64,000 nucleotides of DNA from DATJPW01 sp035506215 (GCA_035506215.1 DATJPW010000219.1:1-64000), one strand, 5' to 3'. Shown: positions 34,773 through 44,003, counted from the stretch's first letter. Notes: generated from the letters alone by a model not told the origin. Made by a program: numbers and translations.

Positions 34773-34862
34773 AATTGTTGAAGCACAACTTGACAACAAG
34801 AACTTCAACACTCCTTTACCTCCTACAACAGCCGGGCTTGATGCGAGCCCGGCTATTTTTTT
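34773..34862 (+). ncRNA. Candidate small RNA with anti-Shine-Dalgarno motif
   Basis: About 90 nt between a promoter and an intrinsic terminator, with no reading frame. The 5' part folds into a hairpin: TGTTGAAG (34776-34783) pairs with CTTCAACA (34803-34810), enclosing a second stem CTTG/CAAG (34789-34800) capped by ACAA. A pyrimidine-rich single-stranded linker (34811-34829) follows, containing CTCCT and ACCTCCT, the exact complement of AGGAGGT. The 3' end is the terminator hairpin. The layout of two stems with a C-rich linker between them is typical of trans-acting sRNAs that block ribosome-binding sites. Identity with a known family was not recognised. Confidence 0.65.
34830..34862 (+). 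terminator. Strong intrinsic terminator of the small RNA
   Basis: AGCCGGGCT (34830-34838), loop of 7 nt, AGCCCGGCT (34846-34854), then ATTTTTTT. Perfect 9-bp GC-rich stem with a U-tract. Confidence 0.9.
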
Positions 34863-35029
34863 AGAAAAGCAGGAAAAATTAGAGGATGAACACAGGTCAT
34901 ACTAGCGGTCTTGTATGCGAGTGCGAGCCCGATTGATTTGATCAGTGGTCCTGATTCACCGGCTAGTGCCGCTCGGGAGACCGACGGAGCGTTGCTTGTC
35001 GATACCATGAAGTCTTTTCGAAGGGGTCC

Positions 35030-35065
35030 GGGGGAACCTTTCTACCGAGGAGAAAGGGTTCCCCC
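35030..35065 (-). terminator. Terminator-like hairpin downstream of the FAD/Fe-S oxidase gene
   Basis: GGGGGAACCTTTCT (35030-35043) pairs with 35051-35065 with a single extra base, making a 14-bp stem. It lies just past the stop of the minus-strand oxidase. No U-tract follows on the minus strand, so it may be a 3' stabilising hairpin instead. Confidence 0.5.
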
Positions 35066-35075
35066 GAATTTCTTG

Positions 35076-37664
35076 TCATGCTAAGCGGCCGGCCACCAGT
35101 TCCGTAATATCCATGACTCTGATCTTACCCTTTTTCTCTTTTCGGGCCCTGGCCGCGGCCTGATTAAAGGTGCCTTTGCAAGACGGACATGCAGACACGA
35201 GCACTTCGGCGCCAAGATCGATGGCCGACAAGAGCCGCTTATATCCGATGTCTCCTGCCATCACATTGTCGAACCCTTTCAATCCCCCGCCACCGCCACA
35301 ACATTTTGCAAGGGCTCTATTCATTGGGAATTCGAGAAGTTCCACTCCGGGAATCGCTTTGAGCACATTGCGCGGCGGTTCGTAAATTCCCATGTGGCGT
35401 CCCATGTCGCAAGGATCATGATAGACCACTTTTAACGGGCCCGCGTCATCTTTGAATTTGATCTTGCCGTCGGTAATGAGCTTTTCAAGCAGCTCCACAG
35501 CGTGCGTGATTGTGAAACCGTTGCCGCCCCCATAATGCGGGTAAATGTCACGAAAAGTCTTCAGGCACCCGGCACAGGTGGTTATCAGCTCTTTTGGCTT
35601 ATATTTTGCCATGCGCTCCTTGTACATCTCCATGGCCTGCCTGAATGTAGGCATGTCCCCCACAAGGTAGGCCAAATAACCGCAGCATGATTCTTCCTGT
35701 CCCAACGAGCCGTAGCTGACTTCGGCCTTGTCCAGTATTTGCATGATTGAAGGTATGATCTTCACGTCCTGAAAGCTGGCAACGCATCCTAAATGAAGAA
35801 CTGCTTCGGTCTGACCCGGAATGGCTTTCTTGTATTCCGACGGATAACTGTCAGCCCTCTTCTCCCATGGGGCCAATAGCGGATTGGCCGCGTCGATCAT
35901 CGATGCGAGCGCAGGTTTAAATACCTCCGGGAGGTATCCTTTTTCCACAAGTCTTTCACGAGCCGCGTGCACAATGTCGGACACCTTGATCTGGGCGGGA
36001 CATACCGACTTGCAGTTCAGGCACGTCATGCACTGGTACATACGCTTGGCAAGCTCTTCAGACGGCTGAAGATCACCCATCAACATGTAATAGGCAAGGG
36101 ACACTCGCCCCTTCGCGTTCAATGATTCGAGTGTGGTTTCAGCAAAAGTCGGGCAGCCGGCGCGACAAAAGCCGCACAGCATACATGCCAGGATCTCGTT
36201 TTCCACACCTTCCGAGAAATGCTCGATCTTTTCGGGTTGTTTGAGATATTTTTCAAAAACGTTGCTATCCAGGACATCCTTTATGGAGTCGTCAAACCCC
36301 ATCTTGCCGGGGTTCAGGATATTGTTCGGGTCAAGCGTTTTCTTGATCCCCTTCATGACGTCCAGAGATGCGCCAAGCTGCTGTCGAATGTACGGCGACT
36401 TGGCCATACCCACACCATGTTCGGCGGAGACGGTTCCACGGTAGCGCAGCGTCATGTCGATGAATTCAAGGGCGATTTTCTTCACTTTGTCCCAGTGCTC
36501 CGGAACAGTGGGATTCATAATAAAGGTCGCATGCAGATTGCCATCCCCAATATGACCGAACGTAGCCACAGGGAACCCGTGCTTATTCCCGATCTCCTGG
36601 ATTTCATTGATCGTTTGAGGAATCTTGCTGATGGGGACCCCGAAATCCTCAACCAGAGGCACCAGGCGATAAGTAGGCTTGAGACGACTCATCGCAGGAA
36701 CTAGCCCGCCCCGAGCCGCAAAGACTTTCGCTTTTTCCTGAGGATTGTCGGACCAGACGTTCCGGCTGCCCCCTACTGACAGGCAGATTTCATCTATTTT
36801 TTTGATTTGCTCTTCCACCGCGCTCTTGGGCCCATCGATCCCCATAAAAAGCTGGCAGTTGACATCCTTTGGTATGTCCATTTTTAGAGCGTCCCGGGCA
36901 ACATCCAGGCACACGTTATCGAGTATCTCGCAGGTGGCCAATTCGAGGCCCGAACTGAATATCTTCTCCACAGCCCTACCTGCGGAGGGCACATCCGGAA
37001 AGGAGGCCTTGGTAAAGGCTTCGTACTCCGGCATCGGCAATATCTTAAGAGTTGCTTCTGTGATAACCCCCAGGGTCCCCTCTGAGCTTGCGAACAGGTG
37101 CGTGAGGTCATATCCCGCGGAACTTTTCGGCGCTATGCTGCCGGTTCGAAGGACCGTCCCATCGGCCATCACAACGGTAAGTCCTTTGACGTAATCCTTG
37201 GTAGTTCCGTACTTGGCGGCCCTGACTCCACTCGCGTTCGTCGAAATCATCCCACCGATAGTGGCAATGGGAGCGCTACCGGGATCCGGAGGAAAGAAAT
37301 GGGTTGGGGCCAGCTTGGCATTCAAGGCGTTGCATATGACACCTGGTTCCACTACTACGTAGCCGTCTTCCTTATTAATTTCCGTGACGTTATTCATTCG
37401 TGTGAAATCCAGGACCACCCCGCCCTTTGTCGGCAACACGGCCCCCGTAACCGAAGAGCCGGTCCCGCGAGCAACCACAGCGACCTTCTCAGAATTGCAC
37501 AGCGCAAGGATTTTACTGACCTGTTCCGTGCTGGAAGCAAATACTACTGCCTGCGGCGCTCCCAGGTGAATCGACATGTCGCGGGAATACGCCAGACAAT
37601 CGATGGGGGACGCAGCGATCACATCTGCCCCAACCAGCTCAGTGAGACGGTCTATGAAGTCCAT
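35076..37664 (-). CDS. FAD-linked oxidase / Fe-S fusion (D-lactate or glycolate dehydrogenase type)
   Basis: Fusion of a GlcD-like FAD domain (residues about 1-455; VVARGTGSSVTGAVLP, PPDPGS, GHIGDGNLHATF, TVSAEHGVGMAK) with a GlcF/HdrD-like part. The latter has two [4Fe-4S] motifs, CMLCGFCRAGCP and CMTCLNCKSVCP, and two CCG domains (SCCGYL...CAGC, and DPCDMG...KCCGGGGGL...CPSC). Such fusions oxidise D-lactate or another 2-hydroxyacid and pass electrons toward the membrane; the exact substrate is not determined. All CCG cysteines are Cys codons, none UGA. AGGAGG precedes the ATG. Monocistronic. Confidence 0.88.
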   Translation of the reverse strand: MDFIDRLTELVGADVIAASPIDCLAYSRDMSIHLGAPQAVVFASSTEQVSKILALCNSEKVAVVARGTGSSVTGAVLPTKGGVVLDFTRMNNVTEINKEDGYVVVEPGVICNALNAKLAPTHFFPPDPGSAPIATIGGMISTNASGVRAAKYGTTKDYVKGLTVVMADGTVLRTGSIAPKSSAGYDLTHLFASSEGTLGVITEATLKILPMPEYEAFTKASFPDVPSAGRAVEKIFSSGLELATCEILDNVCLDVARDALKMDIPKDVNCQLFMGIDGPKSAVEEQIKKIDEICLSVGGSRNVWSDNPQEKAKVFAARGGLVPAMSRLKPTYRLVPLVEDFGVPISKIPQTINEIQEIGNKHGFPVATFGHIGDGNLHATFIMNPTVPEHWDKVKKIALEFIDMTLRYRGTVSAEHGVGMAKSPYIRQQLGASLDVMKGIKKTLDPNNILNPGKMGFDDSIKDVLDSNVFEKYLKQPEKIEHFSEGVENEILACMLCGFCRAGCPTFAETTLESLNAKGRVSLAYYMLMGDLQPSEELAKRMYQCMTCLNCKSVCPAQIKVSDIVHAARERLVEKGYLPEVFKPALASMIDAANPLLAPWEKRADSYPSEYKKAIPGQTEAVLHLGCVASFQDVKIIPSIMQILDKAEVSYGSLGQEESCCGYLAYLVGDMPTFRQAMEMYKERMAKYKPKELITTCAGCLKTFRDIYPHYGGGNGFTITHAVELLEKLITDGKIKFKDDAGPLKVVYHDPCDMGRHMGIYEPPRNVLKAIPGVELLEFPMNRALAKCCGGGGGLKGFDNVMAGDIGYKRLLSAIDLGAEVLVSACPSCKGTFNQAAARARKEKKGKIRVMDITELVAGRLA

Positions 37665-37779
37665 TTTTTTCCTCCTGGGGTGAGTCCGGGGAGTAAATCC
37701 GCGGATATCATAGTGAAAACTCGTGCCTTTGCGATGGGGTTTTAGAGAGGAATCATCTTAACTCAAAGCTGTGTTGTTC

Positions 37780-37808
37780 ATAATAGCGTAACGCGTGGGA
37801 TAAAGCAA
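37780..37808 (-). promoter_or_regulatory. Candidate promoter of the FAD/Fe-S oxidase gene
   Basis: On the minus strand, TTGCTT (plus 37803-37808), 17 nt, TATTAT (plus 37780-37785, 5 of 6). The start would be near 37773, leaving about 108 nt of leader. Confidence 0.5.
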
Positions 37809-38245
37809 AAATTTCCTTTTATGCTGACCGCGATCAACTGGCCACCATTGATTCCGGAGTAATAGAACCTGTGATATTTTCCAATTTAGTGAGTCCAGAG
37901 TTCAGTCAAGCGAATTCACGTAACAGGGACTTCGTAGACTATTCGGTTGTGCAGTATCCATTTTTCTCAAGATCTGAGCGCATCCTTCCGGAAGAGGCTT
38001 AAACAAATGAATCGCGGACGGTGATGAGCCGATCAGGCCCCATATTTCACAAATACCGAGCCTTTTAGCTCCTCACCATCTCCTGACCAAAGGCTGACAA
38101 AGCCCCATTTTTATGCTTGCTTATATATCTCAAGAGCCGTTTTGACTCCCAACCTCCTCCCCCCTGTCACTTCAAAATTGTTGCACCTTCTTTCTCTATC
38201 CGCATTATTCCAACCTGCAAACAATTCTTAATCATCGAATTGCCC
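37809..38245. other. Gene-free stretch
   Basis: Nothing convincing is seen on either strand. Base composition is AT-richer than the flanking genes and short reading frames lack ribosome-binding sites. It ends at the sigma-54 promoter at 38246. Confidence 0.35.
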
Positions 38246-38261
38246 TGGCATAAATGTTGCT
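38246..38261 (+). promoter_or_regulatory. Sigma-54 promoter
   Basis: TGGCA (38246-38250), six nt, TTGCT (38257-38261). GG at -24 and GC at -12 have the exact sigma-54 spacing. The start is predicted near 38272, three nt before a large stem-loop. The downstream gene is the Cache-type protein at 38562. Confidence 0.7.
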
Positions 38262-38274
38262 TTGGCCAAAAATC

Positions 38275-38348
38275 GGCTAGTGCAGTACAAGAGTTCACCC
38301 AGGAAGAGCTGAACTTGCCTGATGCCTACCGGTTCCACTGTACTAGCC
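38275..38348 (+). ncRNA. Structured RNA at the start of the sigma-54 transcript
   Basis: GGCTAGTGCAGT (38275-38286) pairs with ACTGTACTAGCC (38337-38348) over 12 bp with one G-U. An inner hairpin forms from GTTCA (38292-38296) and TGAAC (38309-38313), extended by CAA/TTG. The structure begins at the predicted +1. It may be a 5' leader element or the head of a small RNA; no strong terminator follows before 38562. No known family was recognised. Confidence 0.5.
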
Positions 38349-38561
38349 AATATACTCTCGGCGAGACGCGGAGCGACATCAACCAAAAAGACTCGCACTT
38401 CTCTATTATATTCTAACTATTATAGCTAGTTAACTACCCTGGAATGTGAGGCTGCCAATGAACATACAGGGCGGTAATCGAATTCACAAATAACACAACG
38501 CCGTTAAGGCGGAGAACATGATTAGCTCTCCCTAAGCAAACCAAAGATTAGAGGAAAGAGT

Positions 38562-39017
38562 ATGAAAACACTGGTTCTCGTTCTTTTTGCCGTGCTGTTT
38601 GTGATTGGGTCCGTGAGCGCAAGCGCGGATCAGCAAACTGATGCCAAACAATTGGTAGAGAAGGCCGTCCAGTTCTTTTCCGAAAAAGGCAGAGATTATG
38701 CTTTGAAGGTGGTGGGGACCCAGAACGGCCCATTCAGAAAAGACGGAGGCTTGTACGTGTTCGCGTTTTCACTCGATGGAACCGGCCTGGCCCACCCTTA
38801 CAATCCTAACCTCCTGAGTCCCCAGTGGAACTTGCAGGACGTCAAGGGAAAATACATCGTCCAAGATTTTGTCGCTGTAGCCAAAGAAAAAGGCTCCGGA
38901 TGGTCCGACTATTACTGGAATAAACCGGGAGAAACCAAGCCGGTTCTCAAGAAAACTTACATCATGCGGGTCCCCGGCGAGGAAATCCTTGTTGGGTGCG
39001 GCTATTATGTGGAATAG
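38562..39017 (+). CDS. Exported single-Cache-domain protein
   Basis: Signal peptide (residues 1-22, cleavage near SASA) followed by one Cache-type sensory domain with the motifs YALKVVGTQNGPFRKDGGLY, VQDFVAVAKEKGSGWSDYYW and KKTYIMRVPGEEILVGCGYY. There is no membrane helix or signalling output domain, so it is probably a free periplasmic ligand-binding protein. AGAGGAAAGAG precedes the ATG. It is the near neighbour and paralogue of 39335. Confidence 0.82.
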   Translation: MKTLVLVLFAVLFVIGSVSASADQQTDAKQLVEKAVQFFSEKGRDYALKVVGTQNGPFRKDGGLYVFAFSLDGTGLAHPYNPNLLSPQWNLQDVKGKYIVQDFVAVAKEKGSGWSDYYWNKPGETKPVLKKTYIMRVPGEEILVGCGYYVE

Positions 39018-39302
39018 ACGCAGCCTGAATCCGGAGATCATGCTCCTGCAGAGAAGACAATCGTTTTGCCGATGAACGAACATCATGCGGTTTTCCGCAA
39101 GCGTGCCTACGGTTTGGCGATTTACGTCAGCCGGCAGCACAGGCGATCCGGATGCGAAACAGCAGCCCCGTATCAAGTGACATCCAGGGTCTTCCGTGCT
39201 GACTGCTTGCAAGGGCACATATTGTGGCGGCTCAACCACTTGGCGACCGTTCCGCGCCAATTGGCGGATTTTAAAAAGCGGTGATCGTTGGAAAAGAGAG
39301 AT
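39018..39302. other. Spacer between the two Cache-type genes
   Basis: No gene or clear promoter is seen. The second Cache gene may be read from the same sigma-54 promoter or from an unrecognised one here. Confidence 0.3.
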
Positions 39303-39319
39303 CAACCAACCAACCAACC
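39303..39319 (+). repeat. Short tetranucleotide repeat before the RBS
   Basis: Four CAAC units lie directly upstream of GAAAGGAG of the gene at 39335. The array is short; it could act as an unstructured translation enhancer or vary in length. Confidence 0.4.
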
Positions 39320-39334
39320 AGAAAGGAGCAGGCC

Positions 39335-39784
39335 ATGAGGAAGATCGCATTCGTTCTATTCATCGTGTTGGCGTTTTCTCCTGCATTCGCTACCGGAGAC
39401 TCTGACAACGTGATGGAGCTTGTTAACAAGGCAATAGATATGTTCAAGACTCAAGGAAAGGATTATACCTTGAAGGCCTTGAACGCATCCTCTGGACCAC
39501 TGAGAAAGGGAGCGATCTATGTTTTCTCAGTGGATTTTAAGGGGCGCATGGTGAGTCATCCGGTTCAGGAAGACCTGCGAGGTCAGGATGCATGGGAACT
39601 ACAGGACGCAAGAGGAAAATTTATCGTTCAGGACTTTATAAAGGTTGCAAAGGAACAAGGCCAGGGCTGGTCTGAGTATTGGTGGATCAGGGTTGGAGAG
39701 ACATCGCCTACCCTGAAAAAGACTTATGTCAAACGGGTGCCTGGTGAGGACCTCCTTGTGGCAGCAGGGTTTTACGTCAAATAG
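39335..39784 (+). CDS. Exported single-Cache-domain protein (paralogue)
   Basis: 149 aa, with a signal peptide (residues 1-20) and the same domain as its neighbour: DYTLKALNASSGPLRKGAIY, VQDFIKVAKEQGQGWSEYWW and KKTYVKRVPGEDLLVAAGFY. The pair arose by tandem duplication. The cysteine near the C-terminus of the first copy is absent here. The ATG at 39335 has AAGGAG eight bases upstream. Confidence 0.82.
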   Translation: MRKIAFVLFIVLAFSPAFATGDSDNVMELVNKAIDMFKTQGKDYTLKALNASSGPLRKGAIYVFSVDFKGRMVSHPVQEDLRGQDAWELQDARGKFIVQDFIKVAKEQGQGWSEYWWIRVGETSPTLKKTYVKRVPGEDLLVAAGFYVK

Positions 39785-39957
39785 GGCTCAGTTTTACGCA
39801 AATCCCGAGACCGGTGGTGTGAAAACCAGCGCGTCCGCCCACTTTTAACCAGCGGTTTGGCCGCTGCGGTGATCCTGCGGTCACCGAGGCAATCATCGAC
39901 TCTCGGACATTGGAAGGCGCGAAATCCCGCGTCCAGCAGGAACTCAATCCTTGTCGC

Positions 39958-40008
39958 GTAGGGGCGGACGGCCTCCACCCTCATTGGACCCATGCCATGC
40001 GCCCCTAC
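39958..40008. repeat. GTAGGGGCG/CGCCCCTAC inverted repeat element
   Basis: Perfect 9-bp arms (39958-39966 and 40000-40008) flank 33 nt. Short intergenic elements bounded by TAGGGGCG are a common dispersed repeat class in bacteria. The surrounding 39785-40156 holds no gene; a second hairpin, CGGTGA/TCACCG, lies near 39867-39886. Confidence 0.45.
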
Positions 40009-40156
40009 CGAACCTCTCGCAATGACTGTCTTCTCCGCCGAAACTGAATAGTTACCCGCTGAGTTGGATCAGGTCTTTACTTCCCCCTTCTCCCATGATA
40101 TTTAAATTTGATTAAGCTAAGAAATCCTAGCTATCCCTCCAGGAGGAAAGCGAGAA

Positions 40157-40426
40157 TTGGCATTCCCAATTGAGAAGAAAAAGGCAATCATCGAGAAGTA
40201 TCGAATTCACGAGACCGATACCGGATCTCCTGAAGTTCAAATTGCTCTACTGAGTGAACGAATCGGTTACCTGACCGAACACTTCAAGATCCACACGAAA
40301 GATCATCATTCCCGTAGGGGGCTTCTGAAGTTGGTAGGCCAGCGCCGACGACTATTGGATTATCTCAGATCAAAAAATGTGGATCGATACAAAGCCGTAA
40401 TCGCAGGATTGGGCATTAGAAAATAG
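40157..40426 (+). CDS. rpsO: 30S ribosomal protein S15
   Basis: 89-aa protein with the S15 signature (DTGSPEVQIALLSERI and HSRRGLLKLVGQRRRLLDYL). It binds 16S rRNA early in 30S assembly. The start is TTG at 40157, ten bases after AGGAGG; there is no ATG alternative before the conserved region. It is followed by pnp, the classic rpsO-pnp order. Confidence 0.96.
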   Translation: MAFPIEKKKAIIEKYRIHETDTGSPEVQIALLSERIGYLTEHFKIHTKDHHSRRGLLKLVGQRRRLLDYLRSKNVDRYKAVIAGLGIRK

Positions 40427-40484
40427 CCCGAAATGTTCTGATACATAACTTACTAGGTTTACGGGCCTCTCATCGCACGGAAGA

Positions 40485-42593
40485 ATGAGGATCAGCCAAA
40501 TTATGGTACATACTGCCACTGCCGACATTGCAGGCAAACAAGTCACATTTGAAACGGGGCGCCTTTCCAAACAGGCATCCGGCGCGGTCATAGTCAATTG
40601 CGGAGAGACGATGGTCTTGGTCACTGCCGTCGCTGAAAAGCATGGCCGTGAAGGAATAGATTTCTTCCCACTGACCGTAGACTATCTGGAAATGACCTAC
40701 GCGGCTGGAAAGATTCCAGGCGGCTTCTACAAAAGAGAAGGACGGCCCACTGAAAAGGAAATCCTCACCGCAAGATTTATTGATCGGCCTATTCGGCCCC
40801 TTTTCCCCGAGGGGTTCCAATCGGAAACTCAGATCATAGCAACCGTGCTTTCCTCCGACGGTGAACACGACCCTGACATTTTGGCAATTAACGGGGCTTC
40901 GGCCGCTCTCCAAGTGTCGGATATCCCTTTTCACGGCCCCATAGGCGCTGTGCGTATCGGCAGGGTGGAAGGCAATTTTGTCATTAACCCCTCCCCCATC
41001 GAGGACACCTATTCCGATCTGAGCCTGGTAGTAGTGGGCTCCCGTAACGGCATAGTCATGGTGGAAGGGGGCTCGGACCGACTGCCGGAAGACGTGGTTC
41101 TTGACGCAATCTTCAAAGCATACGACGAACTTCTCAAGATTGTGGATGCTCAGGAGGAGCTTCAAAGGAGCGCCGGCAAACCTAAGCGAGAAGTCACGGT
41201 CCCAAAGGTGGATCTGGATCTGATCGCTAAAGTCAAAGATGAATGGGCTGAGCGAATCAAGCAGGCTCTGATCATACCCAAGAAGCTGGAACGACACGCG
41301 GCCCTGACCGACATCTATGATCAAGCCGTAGTGTCACTGGGTGAGGATGGAGAAAGCAGACGATCTGAAATCCTCGGCTATATGGACAAGATCGAAGGCG
41401 AGTTTCTTCGGAAACTAATCCTTGAGAAAGGTCAGCGTGTAGATGGCCGGTCTTTTAACGAGGTGCGCGAAATATCATGCGAAGTGGGAGTCCTTCCCAG
41501 GACGCATGGCAGCGCTCTGTTCACTAGAGGCGAAACACAAGCGCTAGTTGTAGTGACCTTGGGGACGTCTTCCGATGAACAAAAGATTGAGGCTCTTGAA
41601 GGCGCCACGTACAAGTCTTTCATGCTCCATTACAAGTTCCCGCCATTCAGCGTTGGTGAAGTCAAATTTCTTCGTGGTCCGTCGCGCAGGGAGATAGGTC
41701 ACGGCGCTCTTGCGGAGAGGGCTGTTTCGTATCTTCTGCCCCATGACGAGGATTTCCCGTACACCATTCGGGTGGTTTCCGAGATACTTGAATCCAACGG
41801 TTCCTCATCTATGGCCACGGTCTGCGGAGCCTCTCTGTCCATGATGGATGCGGGCGTTCCGTTGTCCGAGGCGGTTGCAGGCATTGCGATGGGGCTCCTG
41901 AAGGAGGAAGACCGAATAGTCATCCTGTCCGACATCATCGGAGACGAAGATCACCACGGTGACATGGATTTCAAAATCACGGGGACCCGAACAGGCGTTA
42001 CGGCCCTGCAAATGGATATAAAAATAAAAGGCCTCACTAAGGAAGTGCTCACCAAGGCGCTCTACCAAGCAAAGGAAGGCCGCCTGCACATTCTCGATGA
42101 AATGGATAAGGCCCTTTCGCAATCTAGAGAAGAAATATCCAAATATGCGCCCCGAATTTTTATCATGTATGTTAATCCGGACAAGATAAGGGATGTCATC
42201 GGGCCTGGCGGCAAAGTAATAAGATCCATCCAGGAAGAAACAGGCACAAAAATCGAGGTGGATGACACAGGAAAAGTTGTCATTGCCGCCGTGGATTCTG
42301 AGGGGGCCGAACAGGCAAAGGCAGCGATCCGGACGATAACCCAACAGGCCGAGTTGGGACGCATCTATATGGGAGTAGTGAGAAAGATCACTGATTTTGG
42401 AGCGTTTGTCGAGATTTTCCCGGGAACCGATGGACTGGTGCACATTTCCCAGCTTGCCCCTGAGCGCGTGCGCAAAGTGACGGATGTCATCAAAGAAGGG
42501 GACGCTTTTCCGGTGAAAGTGATCGGAATTGACCCCCAAGGAAAGATCAAGCTCTCGCGTAAAGACGCTATCGGCAAGACACCTGACGCATAG
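40485..42593 (+). CDS. pnp: Polyribonucleotide nucleotidyltransferase
   Basis: Phosphorolytic 3'-5' exoribonuclease of the RNA degradosome. It has two RNase PH domains (residues about 10-225 and 300-540; FFPLTVDYLEMTYAAGKIPGG, RGQTQ-like RGETQALVVVTLG), a KH domain (about 555-615; IGPGGKVIRSIQEETGTKIEVDD) and an S1 domain (about 625-690). The length is 702 aa. The ATG at 40485 is used; Met7 at 40503 is possible. Confidence 0.97.
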   Translation: MRISQIMVHTATADIAGKQVTFETGRLSKQASGAVIVNCGETMVLVTAVAEKHGREGIDFFPLTVDYLEMTYAAGKIPGGFYKREGRPTEKEILTARFIDRPIRPLFPEGFQSETQIIATVLSSDGEHDPDILAINGASAALQVSDIPFHGPIGAVRIGRVEGNFVINPSPIEDTYSDLSLVVVGSRNGIVMVEGGSDRLPEDVVLDAIFKAYDELLKIVDAQEELQRSAGKPKREVTVPKVDLDLIAKVKDEWAERIKQALIIPKKLERHAALTDIYDQAVVSLGEDGESRRSEILGYMDKIEGEFLRKLILEKGQRVDGRSFNEVREISCEVGVLPRTHGSALFTRGETQALVVVTLGTSSDEQKIEALEGATYKSFMLHYKFPPFSVGEVKFLRGPSRREIGHGALAERAVSYLLPHDEDFPYTIRVVSEILESNGSSSMATVCGASLSMMDAGVPLSEAVAGIAMGLLKEEDRIVILSDIIGDEDHHGDMDFKITGTRTGVTALQMDIKIKGLTKEVLTKALYQAKEGRLHILDEMDKALSQSREEISKYAPRIFIMYVNPDKIRDVIGPGGKVIRSIQEETGTKIEVDDTGKVVIAAVDSEGAEQAKAAIRTITQQAELGRIYMGVVRKITDFGAFVEIFPGTDGLVHISQLAPERVRKVTDVIKEGDAFPVKVIGIDPQGKIKLSRKDAIGKTPDA

Positions 42594-42614
42594 CTAAGAA
42601 AGTGTGACCTTCGT

Positions 42615-43895
42615 TTGAGTTCAAAGTATCAGAACTCCGTTGACTATCGCAAAACCACCCTCGATAACGGTCTCAGGATTGTTACTGAAGCAGTCCCGTA
42701 CCTCCGGTCAGTATCACTGGGGATATGGGTGCATTCCGGGTCCAGGTTTGAAGATCCCTCCCAGAACGGAATCTGCCATTTCATCGAACACATGGTCTTC
42801 AAGGGGACCCATCGCAGGTCCGCTCTCGACATTGCAAAAGAAATAGATGCCGTGGGAGGGGCCTTAAACGCCTTTACCAGCAAGGAGTTGACCTGTTTCT
42901 ACTGCCGAGTCCTGAACGAAAATCTTGAACTGGCGATAGACCTTCTCACAGACATCTTTCTCAATGCCTCGTTTCCGGAAGATGAAATTGAGCGAGAAAA
43001 GCAGGTAATCTGCCAGGAAATCTACCAAGTGGAAGACAGCCCTGAAGACTACGTACATGAAATATTCGGATTTCAATTTTGGCGAGGCGACCCCCTTGGA
43101 CAACCCATAATGGGGACCATACCGATCATTACAGGACTAACGCGAGACGCGATCATAGATTTCAAGGGCCGACATTACACTCCCGAACAGACTGTGGTGT
43201 GTGCGTCGGGTAATTTGGACCACGACAGATTCGTGGACATGATCCAAACACAAATGCACAAACTGCCGAGCGGTTTGAGCCAGAATCGACCCACTGCCTC
43301 TGAGAGTGAGCCGTGCGTGCACGTGGTACACCGGGACATCGAGCAAGTGCACGTGTGCTTAGGCACTGAGGGGCCCAGCGCGACAGACGACAGACGTCAC
43401 GCTGCCTACATATTGAATACCCTTTTGGGAGGCGGCTGGAGTTCTCGACTCTTTCAGGAGGTTCGTGAGAAGCGCGGTATTGCGTACTCCGTCTACTCTT
43501 TCCTCTCCTCATTTGCTGATACCGGCATGTTTGGAATCTATGCGGGTTGCGAGCCCCAGAGGTTTCAAGAGCTTCTCGGCGTCATCAGTGCCGAAACCCT
43601 GAATTTGTCCTCCAATCTCACCGAAGAAGATATCCGAACCGCCAAGAACCATATCAAAGGAAATCTCATTCTCGCGCTGGAATCGACTGAAGCACGCATG
43701 AATCGGCTTGCCAAGTGTGAGTTCTACTTTGACCGGTATCTTACGCTGGCTGAGATCATCGACTCGATGGAAGCCGTGACTCTGGTCGAATTGCAGGAGA
43801 CAGCCGAACAGATGTTCACCAAAGCCGGCTACACGATTGTGGGTCTAGGGCCGATTCCGGAAGAGACCGACTTTCGAGCTTTTTTCCAGCCCTGA
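42615..43895 (+). CDS. M16-family zinc peptidase
   Basis: Pitrilysin/processing-peptidase family. The inverted zinc motif HFIEH (about residues 53-57) with the distal Glu in EREKQVICQEI is intact, so it should be active. The 426-aa length, with paired M16 and M16_C domains, resembles bacterial one-chain M16B enzymes that usually follow pnp. It starts at TTG 42615 with a poor ribosome-binding site, which may mean coupling to pnp 21 nt upstream. Confidence 0.9.
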   Translation: MSSKYQNSVDYRKTTLDNGLRIVTEAVPYLRSVSLGIWVHSGSRFEDPSQNGICHFIEHMVFKGTHRRSALDIAKEIDAVGGALNAFTSKELTCFYCRVLNENLELAIDLLTDIFLNASFPEDEIEREKQVICQEIYQVEDSPEDYVHEIFGFQFWRGDPLGQPIMGTIPIITGLTRDAIIDFKGRHYTPEQTVVCASGNLDHDRFVDMIQTQMHKLPSGLSQNRPTASESEPCVHVVHRDIEQVHVCLGTEGPSATDDRRHAAYILNTLLGGGWSSRLFQEVREKRGIAYSVYSFLSSFADTGMFGIYAGCEPQRFQELLGVISAETLNLSSNLTEEDIRTAKNHIKGNLILALESTEARMNRLAKCEFYFDRYLTLAEIIDSMEAVTLVELQETAEQMFTKAGYTIVGLGPIPEETDFRAFFQP

Positions 43896-44003
43896 TGCCG
43901 ATGTGATGTCTTCAGAAGAAGTTTCGAGGGCATGGGATATCGTTGCAATGACAGAGGCATTTCGCAACGTCATCTTTGGGACTGGGCGGGGACTTGCGGC
44001 CAT

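Noticed and set aside
35076..37664. Possible selenocysteine in the CCG domains of the FAD/Fe-S fusion, as occurs in some related oxidoreductases
   Set aside because: All expected cysteine positions are Cys codons and the frame has no in-frame UGA.
38117..38416. 99-codon plus-strand frame
   Set aside because: It spans the sigma-54 promoter and the structured leader, has no ribosome-binding site and has an unlikely composition.
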